Notes under the pieces: generated by a model
Databases searched by the model: none
Seen by the model: the letters and a program-made list of their open reading frames with translations, nothing else
What the model was told of the DNA's origin: nothing
Shown: positions 25,387-33,391 of the stretch, one piece after another
Layout: every line of letters starts with the position of its first letter
Numbering within the stretch: the stretch's first letter is position 1
Position numbers and translations under genes: made by a program
From: ZC4RG30 sp046347045
Lineage (GTDB): Bacteria > Pseudomonadota > Gammaproteobacteria > Steroidobacterales > Steroidobacteraceae
Assembly (NCBI GenBank): GCA_046347045.1
Contig: JAXMGX010000008.1
Span: 1-64,000 of the forward strand
DNA length: 64,000 nt
Direction of reading: 5' to 3'

Positions 25387-27060
25387 ATGCCCCTGAGTGA
25401 CATCGAGATCGCACGCCAGGCCAGGATGCAGCCCATTGAAAACGTGGCTGCGAAGATCGGGATCACCCGCGACCAGTTGCTGCAGTACGGTCCCTACAAG
25501 GCCAAGCTGTCGCTGGATGCCGTGAAGGACATCGGCAAGCGCAAGCCCGGCAAGCTCATCCTGGTCACCGCCATCAACCCGACGCCCGCGGGCGAGGGCA
25601 AGACCACGACCACCGTGGGCCTGGGCGATGGCCTGAACGCCATCGGCAAGAAGGCGGTGATCTGTCTGCGCGAACCCTCGCTGGGGCCCTGCTTCGGCAT
25701 GAAGGGTGGCGCGGCCGGCGGCGGCTATGCGCAGGTGGTCCCGATGGAGGACATCAACCTGCACTTCACCGGCGACTTCCACGCCATCGCGGCGGCCAAC
25801 AACCTGCTGGCGGCGATGGTCGACAACCACGTGTACTGGGGCAACGAGCTGGGCATCGACGTGCGCCGCGTCACCTGGAAGCGCGTCGTCGACATGAACG
25901 ATCGCGCGCTGCGCCAGATCACCAACTCGCTGGGCGGCCCCGGCAATGGCTATCCGCGCGAAGACGGCTTCGACATCGTCGTGGCCTCCGAAGTGATGGC
26001 CATCTTCTGCCTGGCCACCGATCTGGACGACCTGACGCGCCGCCTGGGCAACATCATCGTTGCCCGCACGCGCGACAAGAAGCCCATCCGCGCCCGCGAC
26101 CTGATGGCAGACGGCGCCATGGCCGTGCTGCTGCGCGATGCGCTGTCGCCGAACCTGGTGCAGACGCTGGAAGGCAATCCGGCCTTCGTGCACGGCGGTC
26201 CGTTCGCCAACATTGCGCATGGTTGCAACTCGGTGATGGCCACGCAGACCGGTCTGCGGCTGGGCGAATACACGGTGACGGAGGCCGGCTTTGGCGCCGA
26301 CCTGGGCGCCGAGAAGTTCCTCGACATCAAGTGCCGCAAGGCGGGCCTTGCCCCCGATGCGGTGGTGATCGTTGCCACCGTGCGCGCGCTGAAGATGCAC
26401 GGCGGCGTCGCGAAGGACCAGCTCGGCAAGGAAGACCTCGCCGCGCTGAAGAAGGGCTTCGCGAACCTCGAGCGGCATCTGCAGAACGTCGCCAAGTTCG
26501 GGCTGCCGGCGGTGGTGGCCATCAACAAGTTCATCGCCGACACCGATGCCGAGCACAACCTGATCAAGGAACTGTGCGCCGGCGTGGGTTCGAAGGCCAT
26601 CCTGTGCTCGCACTGGGCCGATGGCTCGAAGGGCACCATCGAGCTCGCGCATGAAGTGGTGAAGATCGCCGAAAGCGGCAAGGCCAAGTACAAGCCGCTG
26701 TATGCCGACGAGCTGCCGCTGGTCGAGAAGGTGCGCACCATTGCCAGGGAAATCTATCGCGCCGACGACATCGCGCTCGATCCGAAGGCCAGGGAACTGT
26801 TCAAGGAGTTCCAGGATGCGGGCTTCGGCAATTATCCGGTGTGCATCGCGAAGACGCAGTACAGCTTCTCGACTGACCCGAACGCGAAGGGCGCGCCCAC
26901 GGGCCATGTGCTGCCGGTGCGCGAGGTGCGCCTGTCGGCAGGTGCCGAGTTCATCGTCGTCATCTGCGGCGACATCATGACGATGCCGGGGTTGCCGAAG
27001 GTGCCGTCGGCGAATTCGATCAAGCTCAATGCACAGGGGCAGATCGAAGGCCTGTTCTAG
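25387..27060 (+). CDS. fhs: Formate--tetrahydrofolate ligase
   Basis: 557 residues, the normal length for this enzyme. It makes 10-formyl-THF from formate, THF and ATP. It shows the nucleotide loop TPAGEGKTTTT (near 65-75), CFGMKGGAAGGG, INLHFTGDFHAI, NPAFVHGGPFANIAHGCNS and VTEAGFGADLGAEKF. The gene is monocistronic: a strong terminator follows directly. Together with thyA and folA in this window it shows an active one-carbon metabolism, though the genes are not linked. Confidence 0.97.
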   Translation: MPLSDIEIARQARMQPIENVAAKIGITRDQLLQYGPYKAKLSLDAVKDIGKRKPGKLILVTAINPTPAGEGKTTTTVGLGDGLNAIGKKAVICLREPSLGPCFGMKGGAAGGGYAQVVPMEDINLHFTGDFHAIAAANNLLAAMVDNHVYWGNELGIDVRRVTWKRVVDMNDRALRQITNSLGGPGNGYPREDGFDIVVASEVMAIFCLATDLDDLTRRLGNIIVARTRDKKPIRARDLMADGAMAVLLRDALSPNLVQTLEGNPAFVHGGPFANIAHGCNSVMATQTGLRLGEYTVTEAGFGADLGAEKFLDIKCRKAGLAPDAVVIVATVRALKMHGGVAKDQLGKEDLAALKKGFANLERHLQNVAKFGLPAVVAINKFIADTDAEHNLIKELCAGVGSKAILCSHWADGSKGTIELAHEVVKIAESGKAKYKPLYADELPLVEKVRTIAREIYRADDIALDPKARELFKEFQDAGFGNYPVCIAKTQYSFSTDPNAKGAPTGHVLPVREVRLSAGAEFIVVICGDIMTMPGLPKVPSANSIKLNAQGQIEGLF

Positions 27061-27077
27061 CGCCTCGAGGCTGCAAG

Positions 27078-27110
27078 GCCCGGCCAATCGCGTTGGCCGG
27101 GCTTTTTTTT
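27078..27110 (+). terminator. Rho-independent terminator of fhs
   Basis: GCCCGGCCAA (27078-27087) pairs perfectly with TTGGCCGGGC (27093-27102) across a 5-nt loop and is followed by eight T residues. It sits 17 nt after the fhs stop. Confidence 0.95.
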
Positions 27111-27132
27111 CCATCCGGGGATACTCACCTTC

Positions 27133-28419
27133 ATGTCGCAACATCCTGTAGTCATCGCGGGAGGCGGCATCGGTGGCCTGACCACCGCGCTCACGCTCCA
27201 CCAGATCGGCGTGCCCTGCGTGGTGCTGGAATCCGTGCGTGAGATGAAACCGCTGGGTGTGGGCATCAACCTGCAGCCCAACGCGGTGCGCGAGCTGCTC
27301 GATCTCGGCATCACCGAGGCCGAACTGGATGATGTGGGCGTGCCGGCCCGGGAGTGGGCACTGGTGGGCCTGAACGGCAATGACATCTATTCGGAGACGC
27401 GCGGTCGCCTTGCCGGCTACCACTGGGAGCAGTACGCCGTGCATCGTGGCGAGCTGCAGATGCTGCTGTATCGCAAGGTGGTGGAACGGCTGGGACAGGA
27501 CGCCGTGCACATGGGCGCGCGCGTCGCCGGCTATCGGAAGCAGGCCGACGGTGGCGTGCTGGTGGACATCGCCCATGCCGATGGGTCGCGCAGCACGCAG
27601 CCCGCCTCGCTGCTGATCGGCGCCGATGGCATCCATTCCGCGGTGCGCGCGCAGATGCATCCCGCGCAGCCACCCATCCACTGGGGCGGCGCCATCATGT
27701 GGCGCGGCGTCACCTGGGCGAAGCCCATCCGCAGCGGCGCGTCGTTCGTCGGCCTGGGCACGCACCGGCACCGGATCGTGTTCTATCCCATCTCGCATCC
27801 CGATCCGAAGACGGGCCTCGCGCTGATCAACTGGATCGCCGAGGTCACCCATGACAAGGCCGACGAGAAGCAGCTCTCCGGCTGGTTCCGGCAGGTGCCC
27901 GTGGAATCCTTCCTGCAGCATTTCGCGGACTGGACCTGGGACTGGCTGGACGTGCCGGCGCTGATCCGCGCGGGTGCGGTGGCCTTCGAGAATCCGATGA
28001 TCGACCGCGATCCCGTCCCCACCTGGGTCGACGGACCCGTGGCGCTGCTGGGTGATGCAGCGCACGCCATGTATCCCACCGGTTCGAATGGCGCGAGCCA
28101 GGCCATCATCGATGCGCGCGTGCTTGGTGCCTCGATGTGCGCGCACGGCGCAACGCCTGCGGCGCTGGCGGCCTACGACGCGCGCCTGTGCGGCCCGGTG
28201 TCGAAGCTCATCCTGCGCAATCGCGGTGCGGGTCCCTTCGGTCTGCTGAACCTGGTGGATGAGCGATGCGGTGGTGTGTTCGATGATGTCGACGCAGTGA
28301 TTCCGCCCGCTGAACGCAATGCCTTCATGGCCGACTACAAGGCAGCGGCGGGGTTTGCGATGGAGGCACTGAACCGTGCACCGCAGACCATCGCCCCGGG
28401 CTCGAAAGCGCGGGTCTGA
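27133..28419 (+). CDS. FAD-dependent aromatic monooxygenase (PhzS/salicylate-hydroxylase class)
   Basis: 428-residue group-A flavoprotein monooxygenase. It has an N-terminal Rossmann FAD motif (AGGGIGGLTTALTLH...VLES), the GVGINLQPNAVREL block typical of the PhzS-like branch, DG motif LIGADGIHSAVR and the second FAD motif LLGDAAHAMYPTGSNGASQAI. The substrate cannot be read from sequence; aromatic or phenazine-like compounds fit the family. It lies just after the fhs terminator and is convergent with the bufferin operon (1-nt gap), so it is probably its own unit. Confidence 0.88.
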   Translation: MSQHPVVIAGGGIGGLTTALTLHQIGVPCVVLESVREMKPLGVGINLQPNAVRELLDLGITEAELDDVGVPAREWALVGLNGNDIYSETRGRLAGYHWEQYAVHRGELQMLLYRKVVERLGQDAVHMGARVAGYRKQADGGVLVDIAHADGSRSTQPASLLIGADGIHSAVRAQMHPAQPPIHWGGAIMWRGVTWAKPIRSGASFVGLGTHRHRIVFYPISHPDPKTGLALINWIAEVTHDKADEKQLSGWFRQVPVESFLQHFADWTWDWLDVPALIRAGAVAFENPMIDRDPVPTWVDGPVALLGDAAHAMYPTGSNGASQAIIDARVLGASMCAHGATPAALAAYDARLCGPVSKLILRNRGAGPFGLLNLVDERCGGVFDDVDAVIPPAERNAFMADYKAAAGFAMEALNRAPQTIAPGSKARV

Positions 28420-28420
28420 A

Positions 28421-29167
28421 TCACTGCCGCATTGCCTGGATCGCACCGTCCGCCAGCAACTTCGCGAGCAGCGCGCCGGCGTCGATCTGCGGCGCCAGTG
28501 CCGCCGAGTCCGCAATGCTCTTTCCGGCGAACAGCGCGGCCGTGAAATCCGCGGCGGCCTCGTCGAGGCGCTGCAGAAGGACCTGCGACTCCGGGCGCGT
28601 GAGCAGCACGCTCTGCGGCTGCCACTCGATGCCGGACAGGTCGGGTGCTGGCGATCGATGCAGCTCCCACAGGTCGGCCACGGGCCATTCCGACCTCAGC
28701 AAACGCGCGGCCGGATGCATCTGCACGCTGGATTGCGCCAGGGCTGCGGCTCTGAAATCCTTCAGTGCCGCGAGCTTCAGGGTGTCGGCATCGGCGGCGG
28801 CCCAGCTTGCCGACCAGGCCAGCTCCAGTCGCGCGAGGTCCGGCAGCCACGGCAGTGAGGCGGCCGGCGCGAATCCGGCAATGAATGCCGGGAAGTCCTC
28901 GCCGTGGGCGAGGAGCTGCGGCGAGCGGGGCTTGTGCTGCTGCACGTGCGCCCGGGCCATGGCACGGAAGAACTCGTCGCCCACATGGGCGTGCACCAGG
29001 GCAAATCCCTCGACCAGCGAGTCGACGAGGCTCACGTGAATGTTGTTGCGGTGGATGGCGAAGCGGTCGGCGAGGCTTGCGGCGGCCGGCGCGCGGATGT
29101 CCTCCGGCGGTGCAAGGTCCGCCTTGCACAGGGCCTCGACGAAGTGTGCATAGTCAGCCGCGCGCAT
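28421..29167 (-). CDS. bufC: BufC/HvfC-type RiPP maturation partner (DUF2063)
   Basis: 248-residue protein with an N-terminal DUF2063 putative DNA-binding-like domain (about 5-95: RFAIHRNNIHVSLVDSLVEGFALVHAHVGDEFF) and a C-terminal peptide-binding-type domain. In bufferin clusters this protein partners the DUF692 enzyme and presents the precursor. The start overlaps the bufB stop by 14 nt. It completes the gene order bufA-bufB-bufC. Confidence 0.9.
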   Translation of the reverse strand: MRAADYAHFVEALCKADLAPPEDIRAPAAASLADRFAIHRNNIHVSLVDSLVEGFALVHAHVGDEFFRAMARAHVQQHKPRSPQLLAHGEDFPAFIAGFAPAASLPWLPDLARLELAWSASWAAADADTLKLAALKDFRAAALAQSSVQMHPAARLLRSEWPVADLWELHRSPAPDLSGIEWQPQSVLLTRPESQVLLQRLDEAAADFTAALFAGKSIADSAALAPQIDAGALLAKLLADGAIQAMRQ

Positions 29168-30035
29168 GCAGTGTTCCCGGCGTCATCGCATCCATGGCGG
29201 CATTGGCCATGCGGGCCTGTTGCAGCAGCACGCTCCACTCCGGCAGCCGCGCATCCCATTCGATCAGCACCGGCAGGCGGCCCGTGAGGCGCAGCGCGCA
29301 ATCGAATAGCTGCCACGTGGTCTGCTGCACCGGCCCGTCATGCGTGTCGATGGCCAGTGGCACGCCATGCCGGTCGGTCGTGAGCGTGTGTCCGGCCAGG
29401 TGAACCTCCTCCACCGCATCGAGCGGCAGCGCGCGAAGATATTCCAGCGGGTCGAATCCATGGTTGATGGCGCTGACCACGATGTTGTTCACGTCCAGCA
29501 GCAGTCCGCAGCCGCAGCGACGCACGATCTCGGCGATGAACTGTGGTTCGCTGAGGGTGCTGCTGGCAAAGGTGATGCAGGTGGCGGGATTTTCGATCAG
29601 GATGCGACGGCCAAGCGCCTGCTGGGTGGCATCGACATGGTTCACCACGCGGTCCCGGGATTCGCCGGTGTAGGCCAGCGGCAGCAGGTCGTTGAGGTAT
29701 TGGCCTGGCAGTCCGCTCCAGGCCAGATGTTCGGAGAAGCAGTTCGCCTCGTAGCGGTCGATCAGCGCACGACGCGCGTCCAGGTCGCCGCGTGAAGGCG
29801 GCTCCGGGCCGCCCAGCGACAGACCCACGCCATGGATCGACAGCGGATGATCGCGTCGAAGGCTTTCAAGGTAGCGGTGGGCCGGTCCGCCGGCATGCAG
29901 GTAGTTTTCAGCGTGGACTTCGAGGAATGCGGGCCGGCGCGATTCGGCCAGCGCTGCCGCGTAGTGCGCGGCCTTGAGGCCCACACCCGTCCCGGCGGGC
30001 AGGGCGGGTGTGAACGACGCCGGACGGTTGAGCAT
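29154..30035 (-). CDS. bufB: BufB multinuclear non-heme iron oxidase (MNIO, DUF692)
   Basis: 293-residue DUF692 enzyme with a TIM-barrel fold. Conserved blocks include GVGLKAAHY, FLEVHAENYL, SIHGVGLSLGG, NCFSEHLAWSG, ILIENPATC, GLLLDVNNIVVSAINHG and EVHLAGHT, which supply the His, Asp, Glu and Asn ligands of the iron centre. Relatives MbnB, TglH and BufB modify cysteines of ribosomal peptides; bufferin enzymes convert them to thiooxazoles. The substrate is probably the small Cys-containing protein encoded 18 nt upstream. Confidence 0.94.
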   Translation of the reverse strand: MLNRPASFTPALPAGTGVGLKAAHYAAALAESRRPAFLEVHAENYLHAGGPAHRYLESLRRDHPLSIHGVGLSLGGPEPPSRGDLDARRALIDRYEANCFSEHLAWSGLPGQYLNDLLPLAYTGESRDRVVNHVDATQQALGRRILIENPATCITFASSTLSEPQFIAEIVRRCGCGLLLDVNNIVVSAINHGFDPLEYLRALPLDAVEEVHLAGHTLTTDRHGVPLAIDTHDGPVQQTTWQLFDCALRLTGRLPVLIEWDARLPEWSVLLQQARMANAAMDAMTPGTLHARG

Positions 30036-30053
30036 CCCGCGCCTTGCAGGACT

Positions 30054-30359
30054 TCAGGGCTTGGGCAGGTCGCGGTTCTGCGCCGACAGCGAGCCGCTGC
30101 GATTGCCGGGGAGCTTCAGCGTGGTGCAGGTTCCCGTGGGAACCAGCTTCCATGCATTGCCCTGGTAATCCACCTTGGAGGTGCCCGAACAGGTGGTGCC
30201 CGGCCCGGCGGCGCAGTCGTTCTTGCCCTTGAGCGCAATGCCGTAGCACTTTTCCTTCCCGGCCGGGGTGGGCATCTCGGCCGCGAAGGATGTGGCGGCG
30301 GCGGTGGTCAGCAGCCCGGCGAGGGATCCCAGCAATGCGATTCGATGGGAATGATTCAT
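30054..30359 (-). CDS. bufA: BufA1-type bufferin precursor (copper-binding RiPP)
   Basis: 101-residue secreted precursor. A signal peptide (residues 1-27) is followed by a core with four Cys at 38, 49, 57 and 78, in the contexts EKCYGIALKGKNDCA, TTCSG and PTGTC. This pattern matches BufA1 bufferins, whose central cysteines are oxidised by the BufB/BufC pair to form a periplasmic copper-buffering peptide. It contains no Met/His-rich copper site, so metal binding would depend on the modification. ATG at 30359 is chosen over GTG at 30365 because GGGGTGG is well placed before it. It is followed by bufB and bufC. Confidence 0.92.
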   Translation of the reverse strand: MNHSHRIALLGSLAGLLTTAAATSFAAEMPTPAGKEKCYGIALKGKNDCAAGPGTTCSGTSKVDYQGNAWKLVPTGTCTTLKLPGNRSGSLSAQNRDLPKP

Positions 30360-30374
30360 GGCCACCCCGCGTTG

Positions 30375-30887
30375 TCAGCCTGTGTAGTCGCGCTTGCCGA
30401 TGTCGAGGCCGTTGTGGCGCAGCAGCGCATAGACCATCGAGAAATGGAAATACACGTTCGGCGTGCCGAAGCCCTGCAGGTAATCCAGTCCCTGGAAATT
30501 CATCTCGCGCTGGTTGCCGGGCGGACCCAGCTTGAGCGTGATGGCGCGGGTTTCGGAGCCGATGAACGATTCGGCCTTCAGCGACTCGAGGAAGGCGATG
30601 GTCTTCGCCACGCGCGCCTTGAGGTCGGCGAAGCTGGCTTCGTTGTCCTCGTAGCGGGGCGGCTCCAGGCCCGCCAGCCGCGCGGCCGTGCCCTTGGCCA
30701 TGTCGGTGGCGATCTGCACCTGCCGCGTGAAGGTGAACATGTCGGGTGCGAGTCGCGCGAGCAGAATGGCGCTCGGCTCGATCTTGCGCTCGGTCGTCCA
30801 CTTCTCGGCCTTGTCGAGCATGATGTTGAGGTTGCCGAGGATCTTCAGGTAAACGCCCACCGAGGCGTTGTGCATCGAGATGTTCAT
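30375..30887 (-). CDS. DUF1993 family protein
   Basis: 170-residue DUF1993 protein, predicted all-helical like the DinB/YfiT four-helix bundle. Features are MNISMHNASVGVYLKILGNL at the N-terminus, LAPDMFTFTRQVQIATDMAKG, and FHFSMVYALLRHNGLDIGKRDY at the C-terminus. The function is unknown. It lies 15 nt upstream of bufA in the same direction and is probably in the same transcript. It may be an accessory to the bufferin system or simply a stress-linked neighbour. Confidence 0.87.
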   Translation of the reverse strand: MNISMHNASVGVYLKILGNLNIMLDKAEKWTTERKIEPSAILLARLAPDMFTFTRQVQIATDMAKGTAARLAGLEPPRYEDNEASFADLKARVAKTIAFLESLKAESFIGSETRAITLKLGPPGNQREMNFQGLDYLQGFGTPNVYFHFSMVYALLRHNGLDIGKRDYTG

Positions 30888-30933
30888 GGAACTCCGCGCT
30901 GTTGCAGGGAGTCCGGATGATACCGCACCGGCT

Positions 30934-31770
30934 TCAGTCCGCGCCGGGCTGCTGGCAGGCCTGGCAGGGCACCTGCACGGGCGGAGCGCCGCCGTCGTCC
31001 AGGTTCACGGCCGTCAGCGTGCCGCCCCAGACACAACCCGTATCCAGCGACAGCAGGTTGGGCTCGCGCAGCAGGCCCAGCGTCGACCAGTGGCCGAACA
31101 CCACGCGCACGCCGGCGCTGGCGCGGCCCGCATGGGCGAACCAGGGCAGCCAGGGCGGTGGCGCACGCTCGGGGGATTCCTTGAGCTTCAGATTGATGGT
31201 GCCGTCGGCGCTGCAGTAGCGCAGCCGGGTGAGCACGTTGACGGTGAAACGCTGGCGGTCTTCGGCGGGAAGGTCCTCGCGCCAGCGATCGGGCTGATTG
31301 CCGTACATGCGCGCGAGGAACTCGCGGGGTTTGGCGCGCAGCGCCCGTTCGGTCTGCGCGGCCAGCGCCGCGGCCTCGGCGATGCTCCACTGTGGCACGA
31401 GGCCGGCATGCACGATCACGTCGCTGGCACCCGCATCGCGAATCAGCAGCGGCCGCGCCAGCAGCCAGTCGAGCAGGTCCTCGCGGTCGGGCGCGCGCAG
31501 CACCTCATCCAGCGTGTCGCCCCGCTTCATCGGGCGCGCGGGATCGAAGTGATGGGCAAGCAGGTGCAGATCGTGATTGCCGAGCACGGTGCGGGCGTTG
31601 TCGCCCAGGTCGCGCACCAGGCGCAGCACGCCCAGCGAATCCGGGCCGCGGTTCACCAGGTCGCCGGCGAAGATCAGTTCGTCGCGATCGGACTTGAAGC
31701 GCAGCTTGCGCAGCAGCTGCTGCAGAGGCGCAAGGCAGCCCTGGACATCACCGATGGCGTAGCGGGGCAA
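30934..31770 (-). CDS. apaH: Diadenosine tetraphosphatase (symmetrical)
   Basis: 278 residues. It hydrolyses Ap4A to two ADP, and also decaps Np4-RNA. Metallophosphoesterase motifs are YAIGDVQGCLAPL, FAGDLVNRGPDS, VLGNHDLHLLA and VFGHWS, with VHAG in the middle. The start is taken as TTG at 31770, because E. coli ApaH begins just before GDV, AGGG lies 6 nt upstream, and longer readings run into apaG. It is the last gene of the lptD-led operon. Confidence 0.94.
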   Translation of the reverse strand: MPRYAIGDVQGCLAPLQQLLRKLRFKSDRDELIFAGDLVNRGPDSLGVLRLVRDLGDNARTVLGNHDLHLLAHHFDPARPMKRGDTLDEVLRAPDREDLLDWLLARPLLIRDAGASDVIVHAGLVPQWSIAEAAALAAQTERALRAKPREFLARMYGNQPDRWREDLPAEDRQRFTVNVLTRLRYCSADGTINLKLKESPERAPPPWLPWFAHAGRASAGVRVVFGHWSTLGLLREPNLLSLDTGCVWGGTLTAVNLDDGGAPPVQVPCQACQQPGAD

Positions 31771-31777
31771 GGCAGCC

Positions 31778-32149
31778 CTAGTGCAGGATGCCCGGCATGG
31801 CGAGCCGGAAGGGGGCGATGGGCGTGTCGAACTGCGCGCCGTCATCGCCCTGCATGGAATAGCTGCCCTGCATGGAGCCCACCGGCGTCTCGAGGATGGC
31901 GCCGCTGGAGTAGCGGAAGCCCTGGCCCGGCTTCAGGTGCGGCTGTTCGCCCACCACGCCGTCGCCATGCACTTCCTGCACCTTGCCATCGGCATCGGTG
32001 ATCACCCAGTGACGCCGCAGCAGCTTCGCCGCTTCATCGCCCTCGTTGCGGATGGTGATGGTGTAGGCGAACACGAACCGGCGGCCGTCTGGATCGGACT
32101 GATCCGGAAGGTAGTTGGTTTCCACGTCGACGCGAATGCGATGGTTCAC
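31778..32149 (-). CDS. apaG: ApaG (Co2+/Mg2+ efflux-linked protein)
   Basis: 123-residue ApaG with an Fn3-like beta-sandwich. Conserved blocks are VEVETNYLPDQSDP-like at the start, FVFAYTITIRNEGDEAAKLLRRHWVITDADGK, VVGEQPHLKPGQGFRYSSG and MQGSYSMQGDDG. Its molecular role is not settled. The GTG start at 32149 overlaps the uspA stop (GTGA). It keeps its usual place before apaH. Confidence 0.95.
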   Translation of the reverse strand: MNHRIRVDVETNYLPDQSDPDGRRFVFAYTITIRNEGDEAAKLLRRHWVITDADGKVQEVHGDGVVGEQPHLKPGQGFRYSSGAILETPVGSMQGSYSMQGDDGAQFDTPIAPFRLAMPGILH

Positions 32150-32595
32150 GGTGCGTTGCGGCTCCCCGCAAGCCTCACCGCCAGCACGTCGCAGGGCGCG
32201 GCATGCAGCACGGTGTCTTCGGTGAGGTTGACGAGGATGGACAGGCCATGGCGCTCGTGGCTGCCGATGACGATGAGGTCGTGCTGGCCATCGCGGGCAA
32301 AGCGGGTGATCTCGGCTTTGACGTTGCCGGTGGTCACCTCGAAGCGCGAGGCGGGTGGAGACAGTTCGGCAGCCAGCGCCGCAAGGCGCTCACGGCCGCG
32401 TTCCAGCAGCTCGGCCTCGATCTGCACCGTAGGCAGCAGCGCATCGCTGAGGGGTTCGGCTGGCACGTACTCCACCACGTGCAGCAGCGTGAGCCGCGCG
32501 TCGGTGCCTGCACACAGTTCGCGGGCGCGGCGGGCCACCGCCAGGCTGTCGGGACCGAGGTCCACCACGGCGAGGATGTTCTTGTAGGTACTCAT
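32146..32595 (-). CDS. Universal stress protein UspA family
   Basis: 149-residue single-domain Usp. The fold is visible from YKNILAVVDLGPDS, LTLLHVVEYV and HDLIVIGSHERHGL...VLHAAPCDVLAVRL. The nucleotide-binding glycines (GxxGxxxxxxxxxGS/T) are only partly kept: the stretch reads GSHERHGLSILVNLTEDTV, without the later Gly-Ser. ATP binding may be weak or absent, as in UspA itself. Its place between rsmA and apaG is unusual; it overlaps apaG by GTGA and follows rsmA by 12 nt. Confidence 0.9.
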   Translation of the reverse strand: MSTYKNILAVVDLGPDSLAVARRARELCAGTDARLTLLHVVEYVPAEPLSDALLPTVQIEAELLERGRERLAALAAELSPPASRFEVTTGNVKAEITRFARDGQHDLIVIGSHERHGLSILVNLTEDTVLHAAPCDVLAVRLAGSRNAP

Positions 32596-32607
32596 GCCAC
32601 AAAGAAA

Positions 32608-33384
32608 TCACAGCGCGTGATGCGGCGCAAGCGCCGCCAGCGCCGCGAACTGCGCCGGTGCCAATACTTCGGGTCGCGCACCCGGATCGATGCCGGTGGC
32701 CGCCCAGGCTTCGGGTGGGACGAGGCCGCGAAGGCTGTTCCGCAGGGTCTTGCGCCGCTGCGAGAACGCGGCCGCCACCACGCGGCCATAGGCTTCACCC
32801 ACCGGGAACAGTGGTTGCGGCCGCACTCTGAGGCGCGCCACCGCCGACCAGACGCGCGGCGGCGGCTGGAAGGCGCCAGGCCCCACGTCGAACAGCCACT
32901 GTACCTCGAGCCGCGGCGCCAGCATCACGGTGAGTCGGCCGTAGTCGTCCGAGCCGGGCGCCGCGGCCATGCGGTCGATCACTTCCTTCTGCAGCATCAC
33001 GTGCAGGTCCTGCACGTCGTCCACCGCGTCAAGCAGGTGGAACAGCAGCGGCGTGGAGATGTTGTAGGGCAGGTTGCCGACAATGCGCAGCGGACCGCCG
33101 CGCTCGCGCGCCAGCGCGGCGAAGTCGAACTTCAGCGCATCGCCGACATGCAGCATCAGTGCATCGGGCCAGCGCGTGCGAAGCTCACCGGCGAGGTCGC
33201 GGTCGATTTCCACCGCATCGATGCGGCCGGCGCGTTCGAGCAGCAGCGCCGTCAGCGCCCCCGGGCCGGGGCCGATCTCCACGATGTGTTCGCCCGGACG
33301 CGGGTCCACGGCCTGCACGATCCGCTGCAGCACGGCCGGATCGTGCAGGAAATGCTGGCCGAAGCGCTTGCGGACTGCCTTCAT
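32608..33384 (-). CDS. rsmA: 16S rRNA dimethyladenosine transferase
   Basis: 258-residue KsgA/RsmA. It dimethylates A1518 and A1519 in 16S rRNA. Motifs are RKRFGQHFLHD at the N-terminus, VEIGPGPGALTALL (SAM loop), LMLHVGDALKFD and NLPYNISTPLLFHLL (catalytic NLPY). The ATG at 33384 is selected because it follows the pdxA stop by 7 nt; the longer frame to 33411 would overlap pdxA. It sits in the conserved operon after pdxA. Confidence 0.96.
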   Translation of the reverse strand: MKAVRKRFGQHFLHDPAVLQRIVQAVDPRPGEHIVEIGPGPGALTALLLERAGRIDAVEIDRDLAGELRTRWPDALMLHVGDALKFDFAALARERGGPLRIVGNLPYNISTPLLFHLLDAVDDVQDLHVMLQKEVIDRMAAAPGSDDYGRLTVMLAPRLEVQWLFDVGPGAFQPPPRVWSAVARLRVRPQPLFPVGEAYGRVVAAAFSQRRKTLRNSLRGLVPPEAWAATGIDPGARPEVLAPAQFAALAALAPHHAL

Positions 33385-33391
33385 CGCGCCA

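Noticed and set aside
25363..28515. 1050-residue minus-strand open frame opposite fhs and the FAD monooxygenase
   Set aside because: Antisense shadow of two clearly real genes; it spans the fhs terminator and shows no family motif.
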